Below, piece after piece: positions 1 to 7,633 of a stretch of DNA of 42,018 nt. Every line of letters starts with the position of its first letter. Within the stretch, counting starts at the first letter, position 1. The notes below the pieces were generated by a model. It made no database searches, was not told the DNA's origin, and saw only the letters and a list, made by a program, of their open reading frames with translations. The translations under genes and the position numbers were made by a program. The DNA is from Candidatus Sysuimicrobiota bacterium CSP1-3 (GTDB lineage: Bacteria; Sysuimicrobiota; Sysuimicrobiia; Sysuimicrobiales; Humicultoraceae), in NCBI GenBank assembly GCA_001443485.1, contig LDXQ01000014.1, positions 1 to 42,018 of the forward strand, written 5' to 3'.

Positions 1-2
1 CG

Positions 3-740
3 GACCACTTCGGCCTGGCGGCGACCCTGGTCGCGGAGACGGGGGCGACCGTCTACGCCCACCCGGACGACACACCCAAGTTCACAGGGGAACGAGCGTT
101 CGTCGATCACCTCCTGATCTTCTTCCGGCAGCACGGGGCACCGGCGTCGCTCGGCCCGTTGGTCTATGAGGCGCTGCGCTCGATGCGCCGGCTCCTCGAC
201 CCGCTGCTTTCCTTCGAACCCCTGACGGACGGCATGCGCCTCACGTCCGGCAAGGTCGAATTGACTGTACTGCACACCCCGGGACACTCCGCTGGCCACA
301 TCTGCCTCAGCGCGGAGAGCCGGGTGATCGCCGGGGACGTGCTCCTGGAGGAGATCAGCCCCAACCCACTGCTCGAGTTCACGCCGGACGGTAAGCGCAT
401 CCGCACCCTGCCGCTGTTGCTGGGGTCGCTGCGCCGCCTGCTCGACCTCAACCCGGCGCAGATCTTCCCCGGACACGGCGAGCCGTTTGGCCCGGCCGCC
501 CCCCGGATTCTCCGGATGCTGGAGCATCACGTCGAGCGCCGCGAGCAGATCGCCGCCCTGCTCACCGACACGCCGCAGCAGGCCTTCGACCTGGCGCGCC
601 TACTTTTCCCCAACGTAGACCCCCTGAACCGTCTCCTCACGCTCTCGGAGGTGATCGGCCACCTGGACCTGCTGGTCGCCGACGGACGGGCGCTGGAGAT
701 CACCGAGGGAGGGCGCGCCGCCTACCGGCGCAGCGACTGA
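3..740 (+). CDS. MBL-fold metallo-hydrolase (5' partial)
   Basis: This is the C-terminal part of a metallo-beta-lactamase-fold hydrolase. The frame is open to the window edge, so the ORF-track start (TTG at 159) is not the true start. The first visible residues, DHFGLA, look like the end of the HxHxDH zinc motif, whose front half lies outside the window. Further on are the third metal motif (TPGHSAGHI), the next metal Asp region (IAGDVLLEE) and the late His motif (FPGHGEP). The last 80 or so residues look like the small winged-helix tail seen in LACTB2-like members of the superfamily. The fold assignment is firm. The substrate (a thioester, ester or nucleic acid) cannot be told from sequence. 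Confidence 0.85.
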   Translation, partial: DHFGLAATLVAETGATVYAHPDDTPKFTGERAFVDHLLIFFRQHGAPASLGPLVYEALRSMRRLLDPLLSFEPLTDGMRLTSGKVELTVLHTPGHSAGHICLSAESRVIAGDVLLEEISPNPLLEFTPDGKRIRTLPLLLGSLRRLLDLNPAQIFPGHGEPFGPAAPRILRMLEHHVERREQIAALLTDTPQQAFDLARLLFPNVDPLNRLLTLSEVIGHLDLLVADGRALEITEGGRAAYRRSD

Positions 741-766
741 ACCATCACTCTTCCGGGCATGAGAAA

Positions 767-928
767 ATGGTGGCTACTGGCCTGCTCCGTCGCACATCCT
801 TCGGGCTGCCGCGGGCGCGCACGCACCGCTCTCGGGTGGTCACGCTGGCCTGGGCCGTGGTGGTGCTCGTGCTGGCCGGCGTGACGCTGATCCTGCGGGC
901 GATCCGCTGGGCCGACCGCAACCTGTAA
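767..928 (+). CDS. possible 53-aa single-pass membrane protein
   Basis: This short ATG-to-TAA frame is below the ORF-track cutoff. It encodes 53 residues: a basic N-terminal stretch (RARTHRSR) followed by one clear hydrophobic segment of about 20 residues (LAWAVVVLVLAGVTLIL) and a short charged tail. It lies between the MBL gene and the CNB gene on the same strand. No convincing ribosome-binding site precedes it, and I recognise no family. The membrane segment with a positive-inside flank is the only support. The region may instead be non-coding. Confidence 0.4.
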   Translation: MVATGLLRRTSFGLPRARTHRSRVVTLAWAVVVLVLAGVTLILRAIRWADRNL

Positions 929-986
929 TCCCGCAGCCTCCGCCCGCCAGGAGGCCCTCTCGGCCTCGTCGAAACAACCCCGCGCC

Positions 987-1415
987 ATGGAATTGACGAA
1001 GAAGGAAAAGATCGCCTGGCTGCGCACGGTGCCGCTCTTTAAAGAGGTGTCGCCGCGCTCGCTGGCGCTAATCGCGGACAAGGTCACGGTGATCGAGTAT
1101 CCCGCCGGCCGCTACATCGTGCGGCAGGGTCAGGTGGGCACCGGGTGCTACCTGATCATCAGGGGGAGGGTACGGGTCGAACGCAGCGGTGAGGCGTTGT
1201 CCCGGCTAGGGCCGGGCGACTTCTTCGGCGAACTCTCGGTGCTGGATCAGCTGCCCCGGATTGCCCACGTGGTCACCGAAGAGCCGACGGTCTGCCTGGG
1301 TCTGGCCTCGTGGGACTTCACGAAGCTGCTGGAGCAAAATCCCAAGATCACGCTGAGTATCCTCCGCGAGGTCGCCCGCCGCCTGCGCGCCGTCAGCACC
1401 CTCCCGCACCACTAG
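987..1415 (+). CDS. stand-alone cyclic nucleotide-binding domain protein
   Basis: This 142-residue protein consists almost only of a CRP/PKA-type cyclic-nucleotide-binding (CNB) beta-roll. There is no helix-turn-helix after the domain, so it is not a CRP-like transcription factor. The phosphate-binding cassette reads FGELSVLDQLPRIAHV and keeps the Glu and Arg that contact the cyclic nucleotide in the family. The N-terminal helices (KIAWLRTVPLFKEVSPRSLALIADK) are typical of the domain. It converges on a minus-strand operon holding a class III cyclase and two more CNB proteins. A role as a small cAMP or cGMP-responsive adaptor is inference. The ligand is unproven, since CNB folds can also bind other small molecules. 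Confidence 0.85.
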   Translation: MELTKKEKIAWLRTVPLFKEVSPRSLALIADKVTVIEYPAGRYIVRQGQVGTGCYLIIRGRVRVERSGEALSRLGPGDFFGELSVLDQLPRIAHVVTEEPTVCLGLASWDFTKLLEQNPKITLSILREVARRLRAVSTLPHH

Positions 1416-1424
1416 GCCACGACT

Positions 1425-1973
1425 CTACTCCACCGGGGACTGCTCGCTGACCTCCAGCAGCCGCGGCGCGATGCGGACGATCTCTGCGGCGAGACGGCGC
1501 AACCGCTCTCTGTTGTCGTCGCTCAGTCCCTGCTTGCACTCCGCCGAGGTCAGCGACAATTGCGACGGCAGGACCCACGCACCCATGGAGCGGGCGACCA
1601 GCCGCAGCGCGTTCAGCGTGTTGACCGCGCCCATGGCCCCGCCGACGACGCCGATCAGGGCCACAAGTTTCCCCTGCAGGTGATCCGACCAGAGGTAGTC
1701 CAGCGCGTTCTTCATCGCGCCGGAGAAGGAGGAGTGGAACTCCGGCGAGACCCAGACGTGCGCCTCCGCCCGCTGCGCCCGCGTCACCCACGCCAACACC
1801 TCGGCATGGTGCAGTTGCTCCACCCGGCCGTCGTGCAGCGGCAGGCCGAGTTCGCCGAGGTCTACCAGGTCCACCTCCGCGCCCGCCTCGCGGAGCGCCT
1901 CCGCGGCGTACTCGGCGGCCTTGCGCACGCTGGACGTGGGGTGCACGCTGCCGCTGAGGACGAGCCCGCGCAT
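1425..1973 (-). CDS. NADPH-dependent FMN reductase family protein
   Basis: This 182-residue flavodoxin-fold oxidoreductase belongs to the NADPH-dependent FMN reductase (ChrR/ArsH-like) family. The N-terminal flavin phosphate loop is LSGSVHPTSSVRK, and the later PEFHSSFSGAMKNALDYL matches the family signature around the flavin. I start at ATG 1973 rather than the ORF-track start at 2120, because the extra 49 residues are Gly/Arg-rich shadow sequence lying inside the upstream gene. Only 5 nt separate it from the RnfD-CNB gene, so it is the last gene of the minus-strand cyclase/CNB operon. It probably reduces FMN, quinones or metal oxyanions in the cytoplasm. The physiological substrate is unknown. 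Confidence 0.85.
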   Translation of the reverse strand: MRGLVLSGSVHPTSSVRKAAEYAAEALREAGAEVDLVDLGELGLPLHDGRVEQLHHAEVLAWVTRAQRAEAHVWVSPEFHSSFSGAMKNALDYLWSDHLQGKLVALIGVVGGAMGAVNTLNALRLVARSMGAWVLPSQLSLTSAECKQGLSDDNRERLRRLAAEIVRIAPRLLEVSEQSPVE

Positions 1974-1978
1974 GGCCG

Positions 1979-3481
1979 TCACGCCTGCGGCGCCGGCGCG
2001 AGCACCAGTCCGGCCTCCGTCACCCGCCGCTGCAGCTCCTTGCGGATGTCCTCGCCGGCCGCCACCGACTGCGCCACGGCCGCTTTGAACGTCTCCGCGT
2101 CCAGCGCGATTAACGTGCACTCAGTCACGGCGCGCACGGTGGCGGTGCGCGCGGTGTCCTCCAGAATGGCGATCTCCCCGAAGTAGTTGCCAGGTGCCAG
2201 GCTCGCGACCTTGCGCTCCTGGCCGCCCTCTTCGGCCACCACAACCTCCGCCTCGCCCTTCGTCAGGATGTAGAAGCGCGTGGCGGCGTCGCCCTGGTGC
2301 ACGATCACCTGCCCGGCGGGGACCGCCTCCCGCGCGAACTTCGCCGCCAGGACCCGCGCCTGCTGCTCGCTGAACCCTTTGAAGGTCTCCTGGATGAACC
2401 CACCGCTGTCGCCCCAGATCAACTCGACCGGGTCCATCGGGCGCCGCGCCGGCCACCGCGCGTCCATCCAGCGGCGCAGGAACAACTGGATGAAGAGCAG
2501 GTTCCCGATAAAGATCGTCTCGATGATGTACTGGTCCCGCAGCGAGAGGTTCAAGGCCCCGAACTGCGCGTACCCGGCCTCGCCCGGCGTGAAGAGGACG
2601 AAGAGCATCGCCAGCGCCCAGAGGACGCCGTTCAGCCCGCCGTACACCATCCGTCCTCGCTCGCTGCGCGGCGCTACCTTCGGATCGGTGATGAAGGCGA
2701 AGGAAAAGAGCATGAACTCCGGCGAGAACAGCACGGCCAGCCAGTACAGGAGCCCCTCCCTGGCGCCCGCGCCTAGTGCGCCGGTCGCGATCTGCGACGT
2801 CACGAACGCGGCGGGGGCGAACGCCGCCAGGAAGGTGAAGGGAATCAGGGTCAGGCGAAAGGACCGCAGCACGTAGTACACGCCGATGGCCAGGTAGAGG
2901 ACCAGGAAGAGCTGCCCGCCCCAGGAGACGCCCCACGTCAGCGGCGTGGGATGGACGTGCCGCGGGAAGAGCACCAGCAGCGTGAAGATGGCCAGGGCGG
3001 AGGGGTTGAAGACCTGCTCGCCGCGCAATTTGATGATGTACTTCTGGCCGATGGCGATGAACGCCCCCAGCCAGAGAAAGCCGAACCCGTTCATGGAGAA
3101 CCAGTCGCCCCAGCGCGTGCCGTTGGTCTTGACGAACCAGGTCAGGGAGTTGGCCGCCTGCATGGCGCTGCTGGGAAACTGGATGACCTTTTGCGTCTCT
3201 GCAAAGAGGTAGATCTCGAAGATGGCCGCTACGAAGATCGTGGAGATGATCAGCGCCGGCGTCGTCTCGAAGCGCAGCCAGACCTGCCCCATGATCTGCA
3301 GCCCCCAGATGATCGCGGCGAAGTGCAGGCGGGGGTCCCGGATCGAGGGGAGGATCACCGGATAGGGCTCTCCCTTCCAGTAGAAGACCGGCACCAGGCG
3401 CGTGGCCCCGTCCGGCATCTTGAACGGAGCCCGGGCGCCGAAGCCGAAGCGCGTTCCGGCCGCCGCCATCTCAGCTGCCAC
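1979..3481 (-). CDS. RnfD/NqrB-like membrane protein fused to a CNB domain
   Basis: This is a 500-residue fusion. Residues from about 40 to 345 form a polytopic membrane module resembling RnfD/NqrB, with family-like signatures GEQVFNPSALAIFTLL and FAFITDPKVAPRSERGR. Residues from about 365 to 490 form a cytoplasmic CNB domain with an intact phosphate-binding cassette (FGEIAILEDTARTATV, Glu and Arg present). RnfD and NqrB are electron-carrying membrane subunits that hold covalent FMN on a Thr. I do not see the SGAT/DGAT-type attachment motif here, so flavin content is uncertain. No other rnf genes are nearby. The start overlaps the end of the PPOX-CNB gene by 11 nt. Cyclic-nucleotide gating of membrane electron transfer is inference. 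Confidence 0.8.
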   Translation of the reverse strand: MAAEMAAAGTRFGFGARAPFKMPDGATRLVPVFYWKGEPYPVILPSIRDPRLHFAAIIWGLQIMGQVWLRFETTPALIISTIFVAAIFEIYLFAETQKVIQFPSSAMQAANSLTWFVKTNGTRWGDWFSMNGFGFLWLGAFIAIGQKYIIKLRGEQVFNPSALAIFTLLVLFPRHVHPTPLTWGVSWGGQLFLVLYLAIGVYYVLRSFRLTLIPFTFLAAFAPAAFVTSQIATGALGAGAREGLLYWLAVLFSPEFMLFSFAFITDPKVAPRSERGRMVYGGLNGVLWALAMLFVLFTPGEAGYAQFGALNLSLRDQYIIETIFIGNLLFIQLFLRRWMDARWPARRPMDPVELIWGDSGGFIQETFKGFSEQQARVLAAKFAREAVPAGQVIVHQGDAATRFYILTKGEAEVVVAEEGGQERKVASLAPGNYFGEIAILEDTARTATVRAVTECTLIALDAETFKAAVAQSVAAGEDIRKELQRRVTEAGLVLAPAPQA

Positions 3482-4298
3482 GGCTGACCTCCTCCATGCG
3501 CACCTTCATCACGCGCTCGAAATCCGCCCGGATCATCGGGTAGCGGTCCATGATCGTGCGGAAGTCCTCGCTGTCCAGGGCTACCAGCCGGCAGTTCGTC
3601 CGCGCCCGCACGGAGGCGATGCGGGACTGGCCGGTGAGGAGGGCCATCTCGCCGACAAACGCCCCCGGGCCCAGGATGGCGATGTGTCGTTCCCGGCCCT
3701 CTTCTTCCTGGTACACCTCCACCTCGCCGCTGACGACGATGAAGAAGGTCTCGCCGCGCGAGCCCTGGCGGAACAGCACCTCGCCCTCCTTCAACTCCCG
3801 GGGCGTCAATTGTGTGGCGATCTCCTGCGCCTGGCCCGGGGTCACGCCGCGGAACACCTGGTGTACCAGGTCCTCACGGAAGTTGACGGCGAAGAAGGTC
3901 CCCTGCTGCTTCCCCCCGCTCTCCACCGCGCGCAGGTCGTAGACGACGACGCGGTACCAGCGCACCGAGGGGACGTCCGGCATCGTCGTCTCCGGGAACT
4001 TCCGGCCGAAGACCTCGATGGCCCGCGTCCGCTCCCCCGGTGTGGTCAGCAGCACGGCGCGTCCCTGGAAGTGCAGGCTGCTGGCCTGCCGCCAGTCGGC
4101 GGTGTCGGCGTAGATCGCCCCCGCCACGTACGGATTCTCACTCAGGTTGTGCGCCGTCGTGCTGCGCTCATCCACGGCCAGATAGAGGTCCAGCCCCTCG
4201 CTCGCATACCAGAAGGCCGACGCGTGCGGCGTCCCCGCCTTGGTGGCCGTGGCCAGCGTACAGATGTGGTGGCGTTGCAGGTACTCATCGGGATTCAT
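3471..4298 (-). CDS. pyridoxamine 5'-phosphate oxidase-like / CNB fusion
   Basis: This is a 275-residue two-domain protein. Residues 1 to about 125 form a split-barrel flavin-binding domain of the pyridoxamine-phosphate-oxidase-like superfamily (HHICTLATATKAGTPHASAFWYA, then LYLAVDERSTTAHNLSENP). Residues from about 145 to 270 form a CNB domain whose cassette VGEMALLTGQSRIASV keeps the key Glu and Arg. The barrel family binds FMN, F420 or heme; which one applies here is unknown. The gene lies between the helical-repeat gene (27-nt gap) and RnfD-CNB (11-nt overlap), so all are probably one transcript. A plausible role is a redox or flavin-dependent enzyme controlled by cyclic nucleotide. The domain calls are firm; the function is not. 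Confidence 0.85.
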   Translation of the reverse strand: MNPDEYLQRHHICTLATATKAGTPHASAFWYASEGLDLYLAVDERSTTAHNLSENPYVAGAIYADTADWRQASSLHFQGRAVLLTTPGERTRAIEVFGRKFPETTMPDVPSVRWYRVVVYDLRAVESGGKQQGTFFAVNFREDLVHQVFRGVTPGQAQEIATQLTPRELKEGEVLFRQGSRGETFFIVVSGEVEVYQEEEGRERHIAILGPGAFVGEMALLTGQSRIASVRARTNCRLVALDSEDFRTIMDRYPMIRADFERVMKVRMEEVSRGS

Positions 4299-4325
4299 CC
4301 CAGTGACCTCCGTCCGCCATGATCG

Positions 4326-5267
4326 TCACGCCTGAGTCGCCCCTGCACGGCCCAACGCCTCTTCCGTCTGGCGGAGATGCCAGGCGGCCCCCAGGTGGCT
4401 GAAGATCTCCCGCGCCCGCCGCCAGGATTCGACGGCCTGCGTCCGATTGCCCCCCGCCTGATGCGCCTCTCCGAACAGCAGGAGGGTCTGCCCCTGCTCG
4501 AAGGGCTGGTGCAGGGCGAGCGCCTCACCCAGCGCCAGCGCCTGGCGCGCGGCCTCCACCGCCTCATTCGCCCTGCCGCGCTGCAGAGCCAGCCGCGCCC
4601 GGGCGCGGCGCGCCCGGATGCGCGTGGTGACGTGGCCGATTTCAGCCGCGGTCGCCTCCGCCTCCTCCAACAGGGGCTCGGCCGCCGGGTCCTCCAGCGT
4701 CGCGTAGAACTCGGCCGCGATGCCGTTGGCCTGACAGCCGCAGATGATGCAGCGGAAGCGGTCGCGCGCCGCCAGCGCCCGGGCCATCGCGGCGCGGGCC
4801 GCAGTTTGCTCGCCGAGCATCAGCAGGCAGCGCCCCAGGTCGTGATTCAGCCAGATCGGGGCGTGGAAGGGCGGTCGCTCCAGGGCCTGTTCGAAGATGC
4901 GCTTCCCTTCCTCCAGAGCCCCGCGCCCCATGGCCGCGTTCCCTCGGAAGTAGGGAAGGGCGATGTGAAAGTATCCCTGAGTATATCCGCCCAGGGTCTC
5001 CAGCAGGCCGTGCGCGCGCTCCAAAAGGGCGCTCGCTTCCGCCCAGCGCCCTGTCAGGAAATACCCCCAGCCCAGCATCATACGGAGTCCGATCTCGTCA
5101 CGCGTCCACCCGAATTCGGCGGCCCGCGCCACCCCGTCTTCGATGAACCGGAACAGCTCCTCATCCACCATCCCGCGGGTCCAGATGTCGCTGGCGACGA
5201 TGTGCCGGGCGTCGGTGAGCAGCCGCTCTTCCCCCTTCGTGGCCACCTCGGCCACCCAGGACCGCAT
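4326..5267 (-). CDS. TPR-like helical repeat protein coupled to cyclase
   Basis: This protein has 313 residues, almost entirely alpha-helical with TPR-like repeats (for example GWGYFLTGRWAEASALLERA and EQTAARAAMARALAARD). I start at ATG 5267, which overlaps the cyclase stop in TGATG. The ORF-track start at 5483 adds 72 low-complexity residues that are shadow of the cyclase gene. Cyclase (788 aa) plus this protein (313 aa) is about the length of single-chain cyclase/AAA/TPR proteins. The pair may therefore be a split version of that architecture, or one gene broken by a frameshift near 5267. The clean TGATG junction favours a true coupled pair. No catalytic domain is visible. A protein-interaction role with the cyclase is inferred. 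Confidence 0.75.
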   Translation of the reverse strand: MRSWVAEVATKGEERLLTDARHIVASDIWTRGMVDEELFRFIEDGVARAAEFGWTRDEIGLRMMLGWGYFLTGRWAEASALLERAHGLLETLGGYTQGYFHIALPYFRGNAAMGRGALEEGKRIFEQALERPPFHAPIWLNHDLGRCLLMLGEQTAARAAMARALAARDRFRCIICGCQANGIAAEFYATLEDPAAEPLLEEAEATAAEIGHVTTRIRARRARARLALQRGRANEAVEAARQALALGEALALHQPFEQGQTLLLFGEAHQAGGNRTQAVESWRRAREIFSHLGAAWHLRQTEEALGRAGATQA

Positions 5268-7633
5268 CAGGCGCCGACCTCCTCTCCCATCAGTGGAAGG
5301 ATGGCCGGATGGGCCAGGGTGCTGAGGGCGTGGGACCGATCGACCAGGGTCCCCCGGCGGTCCGCCACCTCCACCGCCTCCCGGGCGATCCGCAGCGCTT
5401 CCCGGTACTGCGACTCGCGAATCAACAGTTGTGCACGCTCGCTGAGGAGGTGACTCCACAGCGGGTGATCGCCGGTCAGCCACGACTCCGCCTGGGCGAG
5501 GAGCGGTCGAGCTTCGTCAATCCTGCTCTCCTTGATCCGGGCGCTGGCGGCACGGATCGCCGCCCGCGCGGCCCGCGCCGGATCCGCCGAGGGGTCCAGA
5601 TGGTTCAGCACCGCCTGCCAGACGTCGAACTCATCCGTCCAGCCGCGCTCTTGCATCCGCGGGTACAGGTCTCCCAGAAGCTCACAGGCCTCGACGAGGA
5701 TCTCGCTCCGCCCCAACTCCCGCGCCAGGACGCGTGTGCGTTCGAGGAGTTCCACGGCCTCCCGCGTGGCATACTGCTGTGCCGCTCTCCGCCCCGCCTG
5801 CAGGAGGTACGGAAGCGCGCGCGCCGGATCCCCGGCCCGGTCGAGATGGGTGCCGATGGTCTTGGCCAGTTCATCGGGGCGCTCCGGATGCTGCCGCTCC
5901 AACGCCTCGGCTACCTGCCAATGGAGCGCCGCCTGGTGCTTGTGGAGGAGGCTGGCGTAGGCCACCTCGCGCAGCAGCGGATGGACGAAGACATACTCGG
6001 GATCGAGGGCGAAGGGGTCCCGGCGGCGGAGCAAGTCGGCATCCTCCAGTTGATGGAGCACGCGCAGCACGTCGATGTCTGGACTGACCGCACCGAGTAA
6101 CGACTGCGAAAATGACACGCCGACGACCGCGGCTCGTTGCACGAGAGTCCGCTGGTCGGGCGCGAGCCGGTCCAGACGGGCCAGCAGCGCTCCCTGCACC
6201 GTGTCCGGCAGCACCTGGTCCACCGGCCCCGTGGTGCGCCAGCGTCCGCGGTCGTCGCGGATCAGGACACCCATGCTGCGCAGCGTGGCCACGATCTCGC
6301 TAAGGTAGAATGGATTGCCCCCGGCCTTACCGATCAGCGCCCGTTCCACGTCTGCCGGCAGACGCTCCTCCAGCATGGCCGCCAGGAGGACCCGCGCGTC
6401 CTCTTCGCCCAGCGGCTCCAACTGCATCGTCGTGACCGCGGTGCGCTTCCCCCAGGCCAGCGGCTCCTCCCCCGCGCGCAGGTTGCCGACTAACAGGAGC
6501 GGCGCATCGGTGAGGCGTTCCATCATGAAGGGCAGCAGTTCGCGCGTCCCGGCGTCGGCCCACTGCAGATCCTCGATCCACACGACGGTCGGCCGGGTGA
6601 TCAGGCGGCGCACCGTCTCCGCCGCGACCAGCAGCGCCGTCTCGTGCGTCACCTCGTCGCCGGGTGGGACCTCGGCGAGGTTGAAGAGACGGCTCACCAC
6701 CATCGCCGCCCGCGCGGCGCGCTCGCCCAGCGGGATGCGGGCCTCCACCTCCGCGACCGTGGTCGGACCGGCCAGCCCCGCCAACTGCCGGAAGAGATCG
6801 GCCAGCGGTCCGAGGCTCTCCCCACCGTACGGCGGACAGGCCGTCTGCAGGAAAAGGACATCCTCCGGGAGGCCTCTCGTGAACTCCTCCACCAGGCGCG
6901 TCTTCCCGACTCCCGGGTCCCCGCTGAGGACCACCACCTGCGCCCGGCCGCGGCCGCGGGCGAGGAGATCTCGCAGTTGCTCGAGATCCTGCTCGCGGTC
7001 GACGAACGGTGGCCGATACATCGGCTCGGCCCGCTCCCGCTCGCCGATCACCTCGTAGACCGCAATCGGCTCGGCCTTACCTTTGACGACGATAGGCCCC
7101 CACGCCTTGCTGAGATACGTCCCCCGAATCTGGCGGGCCACCGCCTCCGACACCAAAATCCCGCCTTCCGGCGCGGCGTGCTGCAGCCGGGACGCCAGGT
7201 TGACGACATCGCCCATCACCGTGGGCCGGGCCTGCCCCGGCGGACCGACCACGCCCCAGACGACCTGGCCGCTGTGGATGCCGATGCGCAGCCGCGGGGC
7301 CTGGCCGAAGGCGCGGTGCAGCATCTCCTGCCGCGCCTGCATCGCCCGCTGCATGCCGACGGCGGCACGCACCGCCCGCAGGGCGTCGTCCTCATGGGCC
7401 ACGGGCGCGCCGAAGAGGGCCATCAGTTCGTCGCCCACGACCTTGTCCACGTGGCCCCCCACCGCTTCGACCTCGGCACCGAGGGCGGCGAAGACCTCGT
7501 TCATCACGTCGGTGACCACTTCCGGGTCGATCTTCTCGGTCAGCGCGGTGAAACCGGCCATGTCGGCAAAGAGCACGGCGACGACCCGCCGCTCGCTCGT
7601 CACGCCGTGCTCCCCGACGCCCACCGCCGCCAC
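5267..7633 (-). CDS. class III adenylate/guanylate cyclase with AAA ATPase and TPR-like region
   Basis: This 788-residue signalling protein begins with a class III nucleotide cyclase domain at about residues 15-190. The two metal Asp residues (D24 in FADMAGFT, D68 in KVVGDELMALFG), Lys64, Asp142 and the transition-state Asn145/Arg149 (GDVVNLASRL) are all present, so it should be active. An AAA/NB-ARC-like ATPase follows, with Walker A SGDPGVGKT near 240 and Walker B VVWIEDLQWAD near 353. The rest is helical repeats. The GTG at 7633 starts the longest frame. A GTG at 7603 has a better ribosome-binding site (GGGGAG, 6 nt upstream) and may be the true start. It makes cAMP or cGMP next to three CNB proteins, which are the obvious candidate receptors. 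Confidence 0.9.
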   Translation of the reverse strand: MAAVGVGEHGVTSERRVVAVLFADMAGFTALTEKIDPEVVTDVMNEVFAALGAEVEAVGGHVDKVVGDELMALFGAPVAHEDDALRAVRAAVGMQRAMQARQEMLHRAFGQAPRLRIGIHSGQVVWGVVGPPGQARPTVMGDVVNLASRLQHAAPEGGILVSEAVARQIRGTYLSKAWGPIVVKGKAEPIAVYEVIGERERAEPMYRPPFVDREQDLEQLRDLLARGRGRAQVVVLSGDPGVGKTRLVEEFTRGLPEDVLFLQTACPPYGGESLGPLADLFRQLAGLAGPTTVAEVEARIPLGERAARAAMVVSRLFNLAEVPPGDEVTHETALLVAAETVRRLITRPTVVWIEDLQWADAGTRELLPFMMERLTDAPLLLVGNLRAGEEPLAWGKRTAVTTMQLEPLGEEDARVLLAAMLEERLPADVERALIGKAGGNPFYLSEIVATLRSMGVLIRDDRGRWRTTGPVDQVLPDTVQGALLARLDRLAPDQRTLVQRAAVVGVSFSQSLLGAVSPDIDVLRVLHQLEDADLLRRRDPFALDPEYVFVHPLLREVAYASLLHKHQAALHWQVAEALERQHPERPDELAKTIGTHLDRAGDPARALPYLLQAGRRAAQQYATREAVELLERTRVLARELGRSEILVEACELLGDLYPRMQERGWTDEFDVWQAVLNHLDPSADPARAARAAIRAASARIKESRIDEARPLLAQAESWLTGDHPLWSHLLSERAQLLIRESQYREALRIAREAVEVADRRGTLVDRSHALSTLAHPAILPLMGEEVGA

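Noticed and set aside
722-1087. 121-aa minus-strand ORF opposite the small TM frame and the CNB gene
   Set aside because: It is antisense to the CNB gene, low in complexity and without family features; a GC-rich shadow.
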